DNA of 64,000 bases from Tubulanus polymorphus (lineage: Eukaryota > Nemertea > Palaeonemertea > Tubulaniformes > Tubulanidae): NCBI RefSeq assembly GCF_964204645.1, contig NW_027437452.1:1-64000 (forward strand), in the 5' to 3' direction. Shown in pieces: positions 47,001-60,637 of this stretch. Within the stretch, counting starts at the first letter, position 1. Every line of letters starts with the position of its first letter. The position numbers were made by a program, and so were the translations under genes. A model generated the notes under the pieces. The model worked only from the letters and a program-made list of their open reading frames with translations. It made no database searches and had not been told where the DNA came from.

Positions 47001-50000
47001 GGGGAATATTTGATACGAAAACGTCTTTTCTCACGCTGAACGACGTTTTTGGGTCGAAAAGTGTTTTTCCTGACGATTTGAGCGCTTTTACGCATCGACA
47101 TTGTCGTTTTTTCGTTAGGGGGAATATTTGATACGAAAACGTCTTTTCTCGCGCTGAACGACGTTTTCGGGTCGAAAAGTGCTCTTCCTGACGATTTGAG
47201 CGCTTTTACGCATCGACATTGTCGTTTTTCCGATAGGGGGAATATTTGATACGAAAACGTATTTTCTCGCGCTGTACGACGTTTTCGCGTCGAAAAGTGC
47301 TTTTCCTGACGATTTGAGCGCTTTTACGCATCGACATTGTCGAATTCCCGATAGGGGGAATATTTGATACGAAAACGTCTTTTCTCGCGCTGAACGACGT
47401 TTTCGGGTCGAAAAGTGCTTTTCCTGACGATTTGAGCGCTTTTACGCATCGACATTGTCGTTTTTCCGATAGGGGGAATATTTGATACGAAAACGTATTT
47501 TCTCGCGCTGTACGACGTTTTCGCGTCGAAAAGTGCTTTTCCTGACGATTTGAGCGCTTTTACGCATCGACATTGTCGTTTTCCCGATAGGGGGAATATT
47601 TGATACGAAAACGTCTTTTCTCGCGCTGAACGACGTTTTCGGGTCGAAAAGTGCTTTTCCTGACGATTTGAGCGCTTTTACGCATCGACATTGTCGTTTT
47701 TCCGATAGGGGGAATATTTGATACGAAAACGTCTTTTCTCGCGCTGAACGACGTTTTCGGGTCGAAAAGTGCTTTTCCTGACGATTTGAGCGCTTTTACG
47801 CATCGACATTGTCGTTTTTTCGATAGGGGGAATATTTGATACGAAAACGTCTTTTCTCGCGCTGAACGACGTTTTCGGGTCGAAAAGTGCTTTTCCTGAC
47901 GATTTGAGCGCTTTTACGCATCGACATTGTCGTTTTTTCGATAGGGGGAATATTTGATACGAAAACGTCTTTTCTCGCGCTGAACGACGTTTTCGCGTCG
48001 AAAAGTGCTTTTCCTGACGATTTGAGCGCTTTTACGCATCGACATTGTCGTTTTTCCGATAGGGGGAATATTTGATACGAAAACGTATTTTCTCGCGCTG
48101 TACGACGTTTTCGCGTCGAAAAGTGCTTTTCCTGACGATTTGAGCGCTTTTACGCATCGACATTGTCGTTTTTCCGATCGGGGGAATATTTGATACGAAA
48201 ACGTCTTTTCTCGCGCTGAACGACGTTTTCGGGTCGAAAAGTGCTTTTCCTGACGATTTGAGCGCTTTTACGCATCGACATTGTCGTTTTCCCGATAGGG
48301 GGAATATTTGATACGAAAACGTCTTTTCTCGCGCTGAACGACGTTTTCGGGTCGAAAAGTGCTTTTCCTGACGATTTGAGCGCTTTTACGCATCGACATT
48401 GTCGTTTTTCCGATAGGGGGAATATTTGATACGAAAACGTCTTTTCTCGCGGTGAACGACGTTTTCGGGTCGAAAAGTGCTTTTCCTGACGATTTGAGCG
48501 CTTTTACGCATCGACATTGTCGTTTTTTCGATAGGGGGAATATTTGATACGAAAACGTCTTTTCTCGCGCTGAACGACGTTTTCGGGTCGAAAAGTGCTT
48601 TTCCTGACGATTTGAGCGCTTTTACGCATCGACATTGTCGTTTTTCCGATAGGGGGAATATTTGATACGAAAACGTATTTTCTCGCGCTGTACGACGTTT
48701 TCGCGTCGAAAAGTGCTTTTCCTGACGATTTGAGCGCTTTTACGCATCGACATTGTCGTTTTTCCGATCGGGGGAATATTTGATACGAAAACGTCTTTTC
48801 TCGCGCTGTACGACGTTTTCGCGTCGAAAAGTGTTTTTCCTGACGATTTGAGCGCTTTTACGCATCGACATTGTCGTTTTCCCGATAGGGGGAATATTTG
48901 ATACGAAAACGTCTTTTCTCGCGCTGAACGACGTTTTCGGGTCGAAAAGTGCTTTTCCTGACGATTTGAGCGCTTTTACGCACATTGTCGTTTTCCCGAT
49001 AGGGGGAATATTTGATACGAAAACGTCTTTTCTCGCGCTGAACGACGTTTTCGGGTCGAAAAGTGCTTTTCCTGACGATTTGAGCGCTTTTACGCATCGA
49101 CATTGTCGTTTTTTCCGATAGGGGGAATATTTGATACGAAAACGTCTTTTCTCGCGCTGAACGACGTTTTCGGGTCGAAAAGTGCTTTTCCTGACGATTT
49201 GAGCGCTTTTACGCATCGACATTGTCGTTTTTTCGATAGGGGGAATATTTGATACGAAAACGTCTTTTCTCGCGCTGAACGACGTTTTCGGGTCGAAAAG
49301 TGCTTTTCCTGACGATTTGAGCGCTTTTACGCATCGACATTGTCGTTTTTTCCGATAGGGGGAATATTTGATACGAAAACGTCTTTTCTCGCGCTGAACG
49401 ACGTTTTCGGGTCGAAAATTGCTTTTCCTGACGATTTGAGCGCTTTTACGCATCGACATTGTCGTTTTCCCGATAGGGGGAATATTTGATACGAAAACGT
49501 CTTTTCTCGCGCTGAACGACGTTTTCGGGTCGAAAAGTGCTTTTCCTGACGATTTGAGCGCTTTTACGCATCGACATTGTCGTTTTTTCGATAGGGGGAA
49601 TATGTGATACGAAAACGTCTTTTCTCGCGCTGAACGACGTTTTCGCGTCGAAAAGTGCTTTTCCTGACGATTTGAGCGCTTTTACGCATCGACATTGTCG
49701 TTTTTCCGATCGGGGGAATATTTGATACGAAAACGTCTTTTCTCGCGCTGTACGACGTTTTTGCGTCGAAAAGTGCTTTTCCTGACGATTTGAGCGCTTT
49801 TACGCATCGACATTGTCGTTTTCCCGATAGGGGGAATATTTGATACGAAAACGTCTTTTCTCGCGCTGAACGACGTTTTCGGTCCGAAAAGTGCTTTTCC
49901 TGACGATTTGAGCGCTTTTACGCATCGACATTGTCGTTTTCCCGATAGGGGGAATATTTGATACGAAAACGTCTTTTCTCGCGCTGAACGACGTTTTTGG

Positions 50001-53000
50001 GTCGAAAAGTGCTTTTCCTGACGATTTGAGCGCTTTTACGCATCGACATTGTCGTTTTTTCGATAGGGGGAATATTTGATACGAAAACGTCTTTTCTCGC
50101 GCTGAACGACGTTTTCGGGTCGAAAAGTGCTTTTCCTGACGATTTGAGCGCTTTTACGCATCGACATTGTCGTTTTTCCGATAGGGGGAATATTTGATAC
50201 GAAAACGTCTTTTCTCGCGCTGAACGACGTTTTCGGGTCGAAAAGTGCTTTTCCTGACGATTTGAGCGCTTTTACGCATCGACATTGTCGTTTTCCCGAT
50301 AGGGGGAATATTTGATACGAAAACGTCTTTTCTCGCGCTGAACGACGTTTTCGGGTCGAAAAGTGCTTTTTCCTGACGATTTGAGCGCTTTTACGCATCG
50401 ACATTGTCGTTTTTTCGATAGGGGGAATATTTGATACGAAAACGTCTTTTCTCGCGCTGAACGACGTTTTCGCGTCGAAAAGTGCTTTTCCTGACGATTT
50501 GAGCGCTTTTACGCATCGACATTGTCGTTTTTCCGATAGGGGGAATATTTGATACGAAAACGTCTTTTCTCGCGCTGTACGACGTTTTTGCGTCGAAAAG
50601 TGCTTTTCCTGACGATTTGAGCGCTTTTACGCATCGACATTGTCGTTTTCCGGATAGGGGGAATATTTGATACGAAAACGTCTTTTCTCGCGCTGAACGA
50701 CGTTTTCGGTCCGAAAAGTGCTTTTCCTGACGATTTGAGCGCTTTTACGCATCGACATTGTCGTTTTCCCGATAGGGGGAATATTTGATACGAAAACGTC
50801 TTTTCTCGCGCTGAACGACGTTTTTGGGTCGAAAAGTGCTTTTCCTGACGATTTGAGCGCTTTTACGCATCGACATTGTCGTTTTTTCGATAGGGGGAAT
50901 ATTTGATACGAAAACGTCTTTTCTCGCGCTGAACGACGTTTTCGCGTCGAAAAGTGCTTTTCCTGACGATTTGAGCGCTTTTACGCATCGACATTGTCGT
51001 TTTTCCGATAGGGGGAATATTTGATACGAAAACGTCTTTTCTCGCGCTGTACGACGTTTTTGCGTCGAAAAGTGCTTTTCCTGACGATTTGAGCGCTTTT
51101 ACGCATCGACATTGTCGTTTTCCCGATAGGGGGAATATTTGATACGAAAACGTCTTTTCTCGCGCTGAACGACGTTTACGGGTCGAAAAGTGCTTTTCCT
51201 GACGATTTGAGCGCTTTTACGCATCGACATTGTCGTTTTTCCGATAGGGGGAATATTTGATACGAAAACGTCTTTTCTCGCGCTGTACGACGTTATTGCG
51301 TCGAAAAGTGCTTTTCCTGACGATTTGAGCGCTTTTACGCATCGACATTGTCGTTTTCTGGATAGGGGGAATATTTGATACGAAAACGTCTTTTCTCGCG
51401 CTGAACGACGTTTTCGGTCCGAAAAGTGCTTTTCCTGACGATTTGAGCGCTTTTACGCATCGACATTGTCGTTTTCCCGATAGGGGGAATATTTGATACG
51501 AAAACGTCTTTTCTCGCGCTGAACGACGTTTTTGCGTCGAAAAGTGCTTTTCCTGACGATTTGAGCGCTTTTACGCATCGACATTGTCGTTTTCCCGATA
51601 GGGGGAATATTTGATACGAAAACGTCTTTTCTCGCGCTGAACGACGTTTAAGGGTCGAAAAGTGCTTTTCCTGACGATTTGAGCGCTTTTACGCATCGAC
51701 ATTGTCGTTTTTCCGATAGGGGGAATATTTGATACGAAAACGTCTCTTCTCGCGCTGAACGACGTTTTCGGGTCGAAAAGTGCTTTTCCTGACGATTTGA
51801 GCGCTTTTACGCATCGACATTGTCATTTTTTCGATAGGGGGAATATTTGATACGAAAACGTCTTTTCTCGCGCTGAACGACGTTTTCGCGTCGAAAAGTG
51901 CTTTACCTGACGATTTGAGCGCTTTTACGCATCGACATTGTCGTTTTTCCGATAGGGGGAATATTTGATACGAAAACGTCTTTTCTCGCGCTGTACGACG
52001 TTTTTGCGTCGAAAAGTGCTTTTCCTGACGATTTGAGCGCTTTTACGCATCGACATTGTCGTTTTCTCGATAGGGGGAATATTTGATACGAAAACTTCTT
52101 TTCTCGCGCTGAACGACGTTTTCGGGTCGAAAAGTGCTTTTCCTGACGATTTGAGCGCTTTTACGCATCGACATTGTCGTTTTTCCGATAGGGGGAATAT
52201 TTGATACGAAAACGTCTTTTCTCGCGCTGAACGACGTTTTCGGGTCGAAAAGTGCTTTTCCTGACGATTTGAGCGCTTTTACGCATCGACATTGTCGTTT
52301 TCCCGATAGGGTGAATATTTGATACGAAAACGTCTTTTCTCGCGCTGAACGACGTTTTCGGGTCGAAAAGTGCTTTTCCTGACGATTTGAGCGCTTTTAC
52401 GCATCGACATTGTCGTTTTTTCGATAGGGGGAATATTTGATACGAAAACGTCTTTTCTCGCGCTGAACGACGTTTTCGCGTCGAAAAGTGCTTTTCCTGA
52501 CGATTTGAGCGCTTTTACGCATCGACATTGTCGTTTTTCCGATAGGGGGAATATTTGATACGAAAACGTCTTTTCTCGCGCTGTACGACGTTTTTGCGTC
52601 GAAAAGTGCTTTTCCTGACGATTTGAGCGCTTTTACGCATCGACATTGTCGTTTTCCGGATAGGGGGAATATTTGATACGAAAACGTCTTTTCTCGCGCT
52701 GAACGACGTTTTCGGTCCGAAAAGTGCTTTTCCTGACCATTTGAGCGCTTTTACGCATCGACATTGTCGTTTTCCCGATAGGGGGAATATTTGATACGAA
52801 AACGTCTTTTCTCGCGCTGAACGACGTTTTCGGGTCGAAAAGTGCTTTTCCTGACGATTTGAGCGCTTTTACGCATCGACATTGTCGTTTTTCCGATAGG
52901 GGGAATATTTGATACGAAAACGTCTTTTCTCGCGCTGAACGACGTTTTCGGGTCGAAAAGTGCTTTTCCTGACGATTTGAGCGCTTTTACGCATCGACAT

Positions 53001-56000
53001 TGTCGTTTTTTCGATAGGGGGAATATTTGATACGAAATCGTCTTTTCTCGCGCTGAACGACGTTTTCGCGTCGAAAAGTGCTTTTCCTGACGATTTGAGC
53101 GCTTTTACGCATCGACATTGTCGTTTTTCCGATAGGGGGAATATTTGATACGAAAACGTCTTTTCTCGCGCTGTACGACGTTTTTGCGTCGAAAAGTGCT
53201 TTTCCTGACGATTTGAGCGCTTTTACGCATCGACATTGTCGTTTTTTCGATAGGGGGAATATTTGATACGAAAACGTCTTTTCTCGCGCTGAACGACGTT
53301 TTCGCGTCGAAAAGTGCTTTTCCTGACGATTTGAGCGCTTTTACGCATCGACATTGTCGTTTTTCCGATAGGGGGAATATTTGATACGAAAACGTCTTTT
53401 CTCGCGCTGTACGACGTTTTTGCGTCGAAAAGTGCTTTTCCTGACGATTTGAGCGCTTTTACGCATCGACATTGTCGTTTTCCGGATAGGGGGAATATTT
53501 GATACGAAAACGTCTTTTCTCGCGCTGAACGACGTTTTCGGTCCGAAAAGTGCTTTTCCTGACGATTTGAGCGCTTTTACGCAACGACATTGTCGTTTTC
53601 CCGATAGGGGGAATATTTGATACGAAAACGTCTTTTCTCGCGCTGAACGACGTTTTTGCGTCGAAAAGTGCTTTTCCTGACGATTTGAGCGCTTTTACGC
53701 ATCGACATTGTCGTTTTCCCGATAGGGGGAATATTTGATACGAAAACGTCTTTTCTCGCGCTGAACGACGTTTACGGGTCGAAAAGTGCTTTTCCTGACG
53801 ATTTGAGCGCTTTTACGCATCGACATTGTCGTTTTTCCGATAGGGGGAATATTTGATACGAAAACGTCTCTTCTCGCGCTGAACGACGTTTTCGGGTCGA
53901 AAAGTGCTTTTCCTGACGATTTGAGCGCTTTTACGCATCGACATTGTCGTTTTTTCGATAGGGGGAATATTTGATACGAAAACGTCTTTTCTCGCGCTGA
54001 ACGACGTTTTCGCGTCGAAAAGTGCTTTACCTGACGATTTGAGCGCTTTTACGCATCGACATTGTCGTTTTTCCGATAGGGGGAATATTTGATACGAAAA
54101 CGTCTTTTCTCGCGCTGTACGACGTTTTTGCGTCGAAAAGTGCTTTTCCTGACGATTTGAGCGCTTTTACGCATCGACATTGTCGTTTTCCCGATAGGGG
54201 GAATATTTGATACGAAAACTTCTTTTCTCGCGCTGAACGACGTTTTCGGGTCGAAAAGTGCTTTTCCTGACGATTTGAGCGCTTTTACGCATCGACATTG
54301 TCGTTTTTCCGATAGGGGGAATATTTGATACGAAAACGTATTTTCTCGCGCTGTACGAAGTTTTCGCGTCGAAAAGTGCTTTTCCTGACGATTTGAGCGC
54401 TTTTACGCATCGACATTGTCGTTTTTCCGATCGGGGGAATATTTGATACGAAAACGTCTTTTCTCGCGCTGTACGACGTTTTCGCGTCGAAAAGTGTTTT
54501 TCCTGACGATTTGAGCGCTTTTACGCATCGACATTGTCGTTTTCCCGATAGGGGGAATATTTGATACGAAAACGTCTCTTCTCGCGCTGAACGACGTTTT
54601 CGGGTCGAAAAGTCCTTTTCCTGACGATTTGAGCGCTTTTACGCATCGACATTGTCGTTTTTTCGTTAGGGGGAATATTTGATACGAAAACGTCTTTTCT
54701 CGCGCTGAACGACGTTTTCGCGTCGAAAAGTGCTTTTCCTGACGATTTGAGCGCTTTTACGCATCGACATTGTCGTTTTTCCGATAGGGGGAATATTTGA
54801 TACGAAAACGTATTTTCTCGCGCTGTACGACGTTTTCGCGTCGAAAAGTGCTTTTCCTGACGATTTGAGCGCTTTTACGCATCGACACTGTCGTTTTCCC
54901 GATAGGGGGAATATTTGATACGAAAACGTCTTTTCTCGCGCTGAACGACGTTTTCGGGTCGAAAAGTGCTTTTCCTGACGATTTGAGCGCTTTTACGCAT
55001 CGACATTGTCGTTTTTCCGATAGGGGGAATATTTAATACGAAAACGTCTTTTCTCGCGCTGAACGACGTTTTCGGGTCGAAAAGTGCTTTTCCTGACGAT
55101 TTGAGCGCTTTTACGCATCGACATTGTCGTTTTTTCGATAGGGGGAATATTTGATACGAAAACGTCTTTTCTCGCGCTGAACGACGTTTTCGGGTCGAAA
55201 AGTGCTTTTCCTGACGATTTGAGCGCTTTTACGCATCGACATTGTCGTTTTTCCGATAGGGGGAATATTTGATACGAAAACGTCTTTTCTCGCGCTGAAC
55301 GACGTTTTCGGGTCGAAAAGTGCTTTTCCTGACGATTTGAGCGCTTTTACGCATCGACATTGTCGTTTTTCCGATAGGGGGAATATTTGATACGAAAACG
55401 TCTTTTCTCGCGCTGAACGACGTTTTCGGGTCGAAAAGTGCTTTTCCTGACGATTTGAGCGCTTTTACGCATCGACATTGTCGTTTTTCCGATAGGGGGA
55501 ATATTTGATACGAAAACGTATTTTCTCGCGCTGTACGACGTTTTCGCGTCGAAAAGTGCTTTTCCTGACGATTTGAGCGCTTTTACGCATCGACATTGTC
55601 GTTTTCCGGATAGGGGGAATATTTGATACGAAAACGTCTTTTCTCGCGCTGAACGACGTTTTCGGTCCGAAAAGTGCTTTTCCTGACGATTTGAGCGCTT
55701 TTACGCAACGACATTGTCGTTTTCCCGATAGGGGGAATATTTGATACGAAAACGTCTTTTCTCGCGCTGAACGACGTTTTTGCGTCGAAAAGTGCTTTTC
55801 CTGACGATTTGAGCGCTTTTACGCATCGACATTGTCGTTTTCCCGATAGGGGGAATATTTGATACGAAAACGTCTTTTCTCGCGCTGAACGACGTTTACG
55901 GGTCGAAAAGTGCTTTTCCTGACGATTTGAGCGCTTTTACGCATCGACATTGTCGTTTTTTCGATAGGGGGAATATTTGATACGAAAACGTCTTTTCTCG

Positions 56001-59000
56001 CGCTGAACGACGTTTTCGGTCCGAAAAGTGCTTTTCCTGACCATTTGAGCGCTTTTACGCATCGACATTGTCGTTTTCCCGATAGGGGGAATATTTGATA
56101 CGAAAACGTCTTTTCTCGCGCTGAACGACGTTTTCGGGTCGAAAAGTGCTTTTCCTGACGATTTGAGCGCTTTTATGCATCGACATTGTCGTTTTTCCGA
56201 TAGGGGGAATATTTGATACGAAAACGTCTTTTCTCGCGCTGAACGACGTTTTCGGGTCGAAAAGTGCTTTTCCTGACGATTTGAGCGCTTTTATGCATCG
56301 ACATTGTCGTTTTTTCGATAGGGGGAATATTTGATACGAAAACGTCTTTTCTCGCGCTGAACGACGTTTTCGCGTCGAAAAGTGCTTTTCCTGACGATTT
56401 GAGCGCTTTTACGCATCGACATTGTCGTTTTTCCGATAGGGGGAATATTTGATACGAAAACGTCTTTTCTCGCGCTGTACGACGTTTTTGCGTCGAAAAG
56501 TGCTTTTCCTGACGATTTGAGCGCTTTTACGCATCGACATTGTCGTTTTCCCGATAGGGGGAATATTTGATACGAAAACGTCTTTTCTCGCGCTGAACGA
56601 CGTTTTCGGGTCGAAAAGTGCTTTTCCTGACGATTTGAGCGCTTTTACGCATCGACATTGTCGTTTTTCCGATAGGGGGAATATTTGATACGAAAACGTC
56701 TTTTCTCGCGCTGAACGACGTTTTCGGGTCGAAAAGTGCTTTTCCTGACGATTTGAGCGCTTTTACGCATCGACATTGTCGTTTTTTCGATAGGGGGAAT
56801 ATTTGATACGAAAACGTCTTTTCTCGCGCTGAACGACGTTTTCGCGTCGAAAAGTGCTTTTCCTGACGATTTGAGCGCTTTTACGCATCGACATTGTCGT
56901 TTTTCCGATAGGGGGAATATTTGATACGAAAACGTCTTTTCTCGCGCTGTACGACGTTTTTGCGTCGAAAAGTGCTTTTCCTGACGATTTGAGCGCTTTT
57001 ACGCATCGACATTGTCGTTTTCCCGATAGGGGGAATATTTGATACGAAAACGTCTTTTCTCGCGCTGAACGACGTTTTCGGGTCGAAAAGTGCTTTTCCT
57101 GACGATTTGAGCGCTTTTACGCATCGACATTGTCGTTTTTCCGATAGGGGGAATATTTGATACGAAAACGTCTTTTCTCGCGCTGAACGACGTTTTCGGG
57201 TCGAAAAGTGCTTTTCCTGACGATTTGAGCGCTTTTACGCATCGACATTGTCGTTTTTTCGATAGGGGGAATATTTGATACGAAAACGTCTTTTCTCGCG
57301 CTGAACGACGTTTTCGCGTCGAAAAGTGCTTTTCCTGACGATTTGAGCGCTTTTACGCATCGACATTGTCGTTTTTCCGATAGGGGGAATATTTGATACG
57401 AAAACGTCTTTTCTCGCGCTGTACGACGTTTTTGCGTCGAAAAGTGCTTTTCCTGACGATTTGAGCGCTTTTACGCATCGACATTGTCGTTTTCCCGATA
57501 GGGGGAATATTTGATACGAAAACTTCTTTTCTCGCGCTGAACGACGTTTTCGGGTCGAAAAGTGCTTTTTCTGACGATTTGAGCGCTTTTACGCATCGAC
57601 ATTGTCGTTTTTCCGATAGGGGGAATATTTGATACGAAAACGTCTTTTCTCGCGCTGAACGACGTTTTCGGGTCGAAAAGTGCTTTTCCTGACGATTTGA
57701 GCGCTTTTACGCATCGACATTGTCGTTTTCCCGATAGGGTGAATATTTGATACGAAAACGTCTTTTCTCGCGCTGAACGACGTTTTCGGGTCGAAAAGTG
57801 CTTTTCCTGACGATTTGAGCGCTTTTACGCATCGACATTGTCGTTTTTTCGATAGGGGGAATATTTGATACGAAAACGTCTTTTCTCGCGCTGAACGACG
57901 TTTTCGCGTCGAAAAGTGCTTTTCCTGACGATTTGAGCGCTTTTACGCATCGACATTGTCGTTTTTCCGATAGGGGGAATATTTGATACGAAAACGTCTT
58001 TTCTCGCGCTGTACGACGTTTTTGCGTCGAAAAGTGCTTTTCCTGACGATTTGAGCGCTTTTACGCATCGACATTGTCGTTTTCCCGATAGGGGGAATAT
58101 TTGATACGAAAACGTCTTTTCTCGCGCTGAACGACGTTTTCGGTCCGAAAAGTGCTTTTCCTGACGATTTGAGCGCTTTTACGCATCGACATTGTCGTTT
58201 TCCCGATAGGGGGAATATTTGATACGAAAACGTCTTTTCTCGCGCTGAACGACGTTTTTGGGTCGAAAAGTGCTTTTCCTGACGATTTGAGCGCTTTTAC
58301 GCATCGACATTGTCGTTTTTTCGATAGGGGGAATATTTGATACGAAAACGTCTTTTCTCGCGCTGAACGACGTTTTCGCGTCGAAAAGTGCTTTTCCTGA
58401 CGATTTGAGCGCTTTTACGCATCGACATTGTCGTTTTTCCGATAGGGGGAATATTTGATACGAAAACGTCTTTTCTCGCGCTGTACGACGTTTTTGCGTC
58501 GAAAAGTGCTTTTCCTGACGATTTGAGCGCTTTTACGCATCGACATTGTCGTTTTCCCGATAGGGGGAATATTTGATACGAAAACGTCTTTTCTCGCGCT
58601 GAACGACGTTTACGGGTCGAAAAGTGCTTTTCCTGACGATTTGAGCGCTTTTACGCATCGACATTGTCGTTTTCCCGATAGGGGGAATATTTGATACGAA
58701 AACGTCTTTTCTCGCGCTGAACGACGTTTTCGGGTCGAAAAGTGCTTTTCCTGACGATTTGAGCGCTTTTACGCATCGACATTGTCGTTTTTCCGATAGG
58801 GGGAATATTTGATACGAAAACGTCTTTTCTCGCGCTGAACGACGTTTTCGGGTCGAAAAGTGCTTTTCCTGACGATTTGAGCGCTTTTACGCATCGACAT
58901 TGTCGTTTTTTCGATAGGGGGAATATTTGATACGAAAACGTCTTTTCTCGCGCTGAACGACGTTTTCGGGTCGAAAAGTGCTTTTCCTGACGATTTGAGC

Positions 59001-60637
59001 GCTTTTACGCATCGACATTGTCGTTTTTTCGATAGGGGGAATATTTGATACGAAAACGTCTTTTCTCGCGCTGAACGACGTTTTCGGGTCGAAAAGTGCT
59101 TTTCCTGACGATTTGAGCGCTTTTACGCATCGACATTGTCGTTTTCCCGATAGGGGGAATATTTGATACGAAAACGTCTTTTCTCGCGCTGAACGACGTT
59201 TTCGGGTCGAAAAGTGCTTTTCCTGACGATTTGAGCGCTTTTACGCATCGACATTGTCGTTTTTTCGATAGGGGGAATATGTGATACGAAAACGTCTTTT
59301 CTCGCGCTGAACGACGTTTTCGCGTCGAAAAGTGCTTTTCCTGACGATTTGAGCGCTTTTACGCATCGACATTGTCGTTTTTCCGATAGGGGGAATATTT
59401 GATACGAAAACGTCTTTTCTCGCGCTGTACGACGTTTTTGCGTCGAAAAGTGCTTTTCCTGACGATTTGAGCGCTTTTACGCATCGACATTGTCGTTTTC
59501 CCGATAGGGGGAATATTTGATACGAAAACGTCTTTTCTCGCGCTGAACGACGTTTTCGGTCCGAAAAGTGCTTTTCCTGACGATTTGAGCGCTTTTACGC
59601 ATCGACATTGTCGTTTTCCCGATAGGGGGAATATTTGATACGAAAACGTCTTTTCTCGCGCTGAACGACGTTTTTGGGTCGAAAAGTGCTTTTCCTGACG
59701 ATTTGAGCGCTTTTACGCATCGACATTGTCGTTTTTTCGATAGGGGGAATATTTGATACGAAAACGTCTTTTCTCGCGCTGAACGACGTTTTCGCGTCGA
59801 AAAGTGCTTTTCCTGACGATTTGAGCGCTTTTACGCATCGACATTGTCGTTTTTCCGATAGGGGGAATATTTGATACGAAAACGTCTTTTCTCGCGCTGT
59901 ACGACGTTTTTGCGTCGAAAAGTGCTTTTCCTGACGATTTGAGCGCTTTTACGCATCGACATTGTCGTTTTCCCGATAGGGGGAATATTTGATACGAAAA
60001 CGTCTTTTCTCGCGCTGAACGACGTTTTCGGGTCGAAAAGTGCTTTTCCTGACGATTTGAGCGCTTTTACGCATCGACATTGTCGTTTTTCCGATAGGGG
60101 GAATATTTGATACGAAAACGTCTTTTCTCGCGCTGAACGACGTTTTCGGGTCGAAAAGTGCTTTTCCTGACGATTTGAGCGCTTTTACGCATCGACATTG
60201 TCGTTTTTTCGATAGGGGGAATATTTGATACGAAAACGTCTTTTCTCGCGCTGAACGACGTTTTCGCGTCGAAAAGTGCTTTTCCTGACGATTTGAGCGC
60301 TTTTACGCATCGACATTGTCGTTTTTCCGATAGGGGGAATATTTGATACGAAAACGTCTTTTCTCGCGCTGTACGACGTTTTTGCGTCGAAAAGTGCTTT
60401 TCCTGACGATTTGAGCGCTTTTACGCATCGACATTGTCGTTTTCCCGATAGGGGGAATATTTGATACGAAAACTTCTTTTCTCGCGCTGAACGACGTTTT
60501 CGGGTCGAAAAGTGCTTTTCCTGACGATTTGAGCGCTTTTACGCATCGACATTGTCGTTTTTCCGATAGGGGGAATATTTGATACGAAAACGTCTTTTCT
60601 CGCGCTGAACGACGTTTTCGGGTCGAAAAGTGCTTTT
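41041..60637. repeat. Satellite B array, homogeneous 118-bp units (about 166 copies)
   Basis: Same orientation and evident homology to satellite A, but with fixed differences: AAAAGTGCTTTTCCTGACG replaces AAATGTGCTTTTCCCGTCG, TTTTACGCATCG replaces TTTTGCGYATCG, CATTGTCG replaces CATTTTCAT, and GATAGGGGGAATATTTGATACG replaces the GGGGAAAACTTGATGAG part. The period is 118 bp almost throughout; the 128-bp form is absent. Variation is limited to a few sites: GTCTTTT/GTATTTT, CTGAACG/CTGTACG, TCGGGTCG/TCGCGTCG/TTGCGTCG/TCGGTCCG, and TTTCCGAT/TCCCGAT/TTTCGAT/TTTCGTT. Length changes are few, such as a 4-bp deletion at about 48983 (GCACATTG for GCATCGACATTG). The array ends where the next element cuts a unit after GTGCTTTT. 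Confidence 0.97.
42268..48449. repeat. 17- and 19-unit higher-order repeats in satellite B
   Basis: Rare variants mark the period. A GAATTC-creating variant occurs at 42268, 43094, 45100 and 47342 (spacings 826, 2006 and 2242 bp, i.e. 7, 17 and 19 units). A CGCGGTGAACG variant occurs at 44201, 46443 and 48449 (2242 and 2006 bp, i.e. 19 and 17 units). The order of common variants between the marks is the same. The 19-unit and 17-unit versions differ by two units (236 bp). Confidence 0.85.

Noticed and set aside
48740-49459. A 239-codon minus-strand frame in satellite B as a gene
   Set aside because: It is produced by units with rare length changes (such as the 4-bp deletion near 48983) that happen to avoid stops. 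It is a repeat translation with no family features.
41041-60637. CRISPR array
   Set aside because: The whole 118-bp unit repeats with no unique spacers, there are no cas genes, and the flanking elements are animal retrotransposons.
41041-60637. CENP-B box in the satellite unit (TTCG... followed by CGGG in satellite A)
   Set aside because: TTCGATACGGGG has the two halves too close together (3 bp between TTCG and CGGG where the box needs 7), and B lacks the CGGG part. No acceptable match was found.
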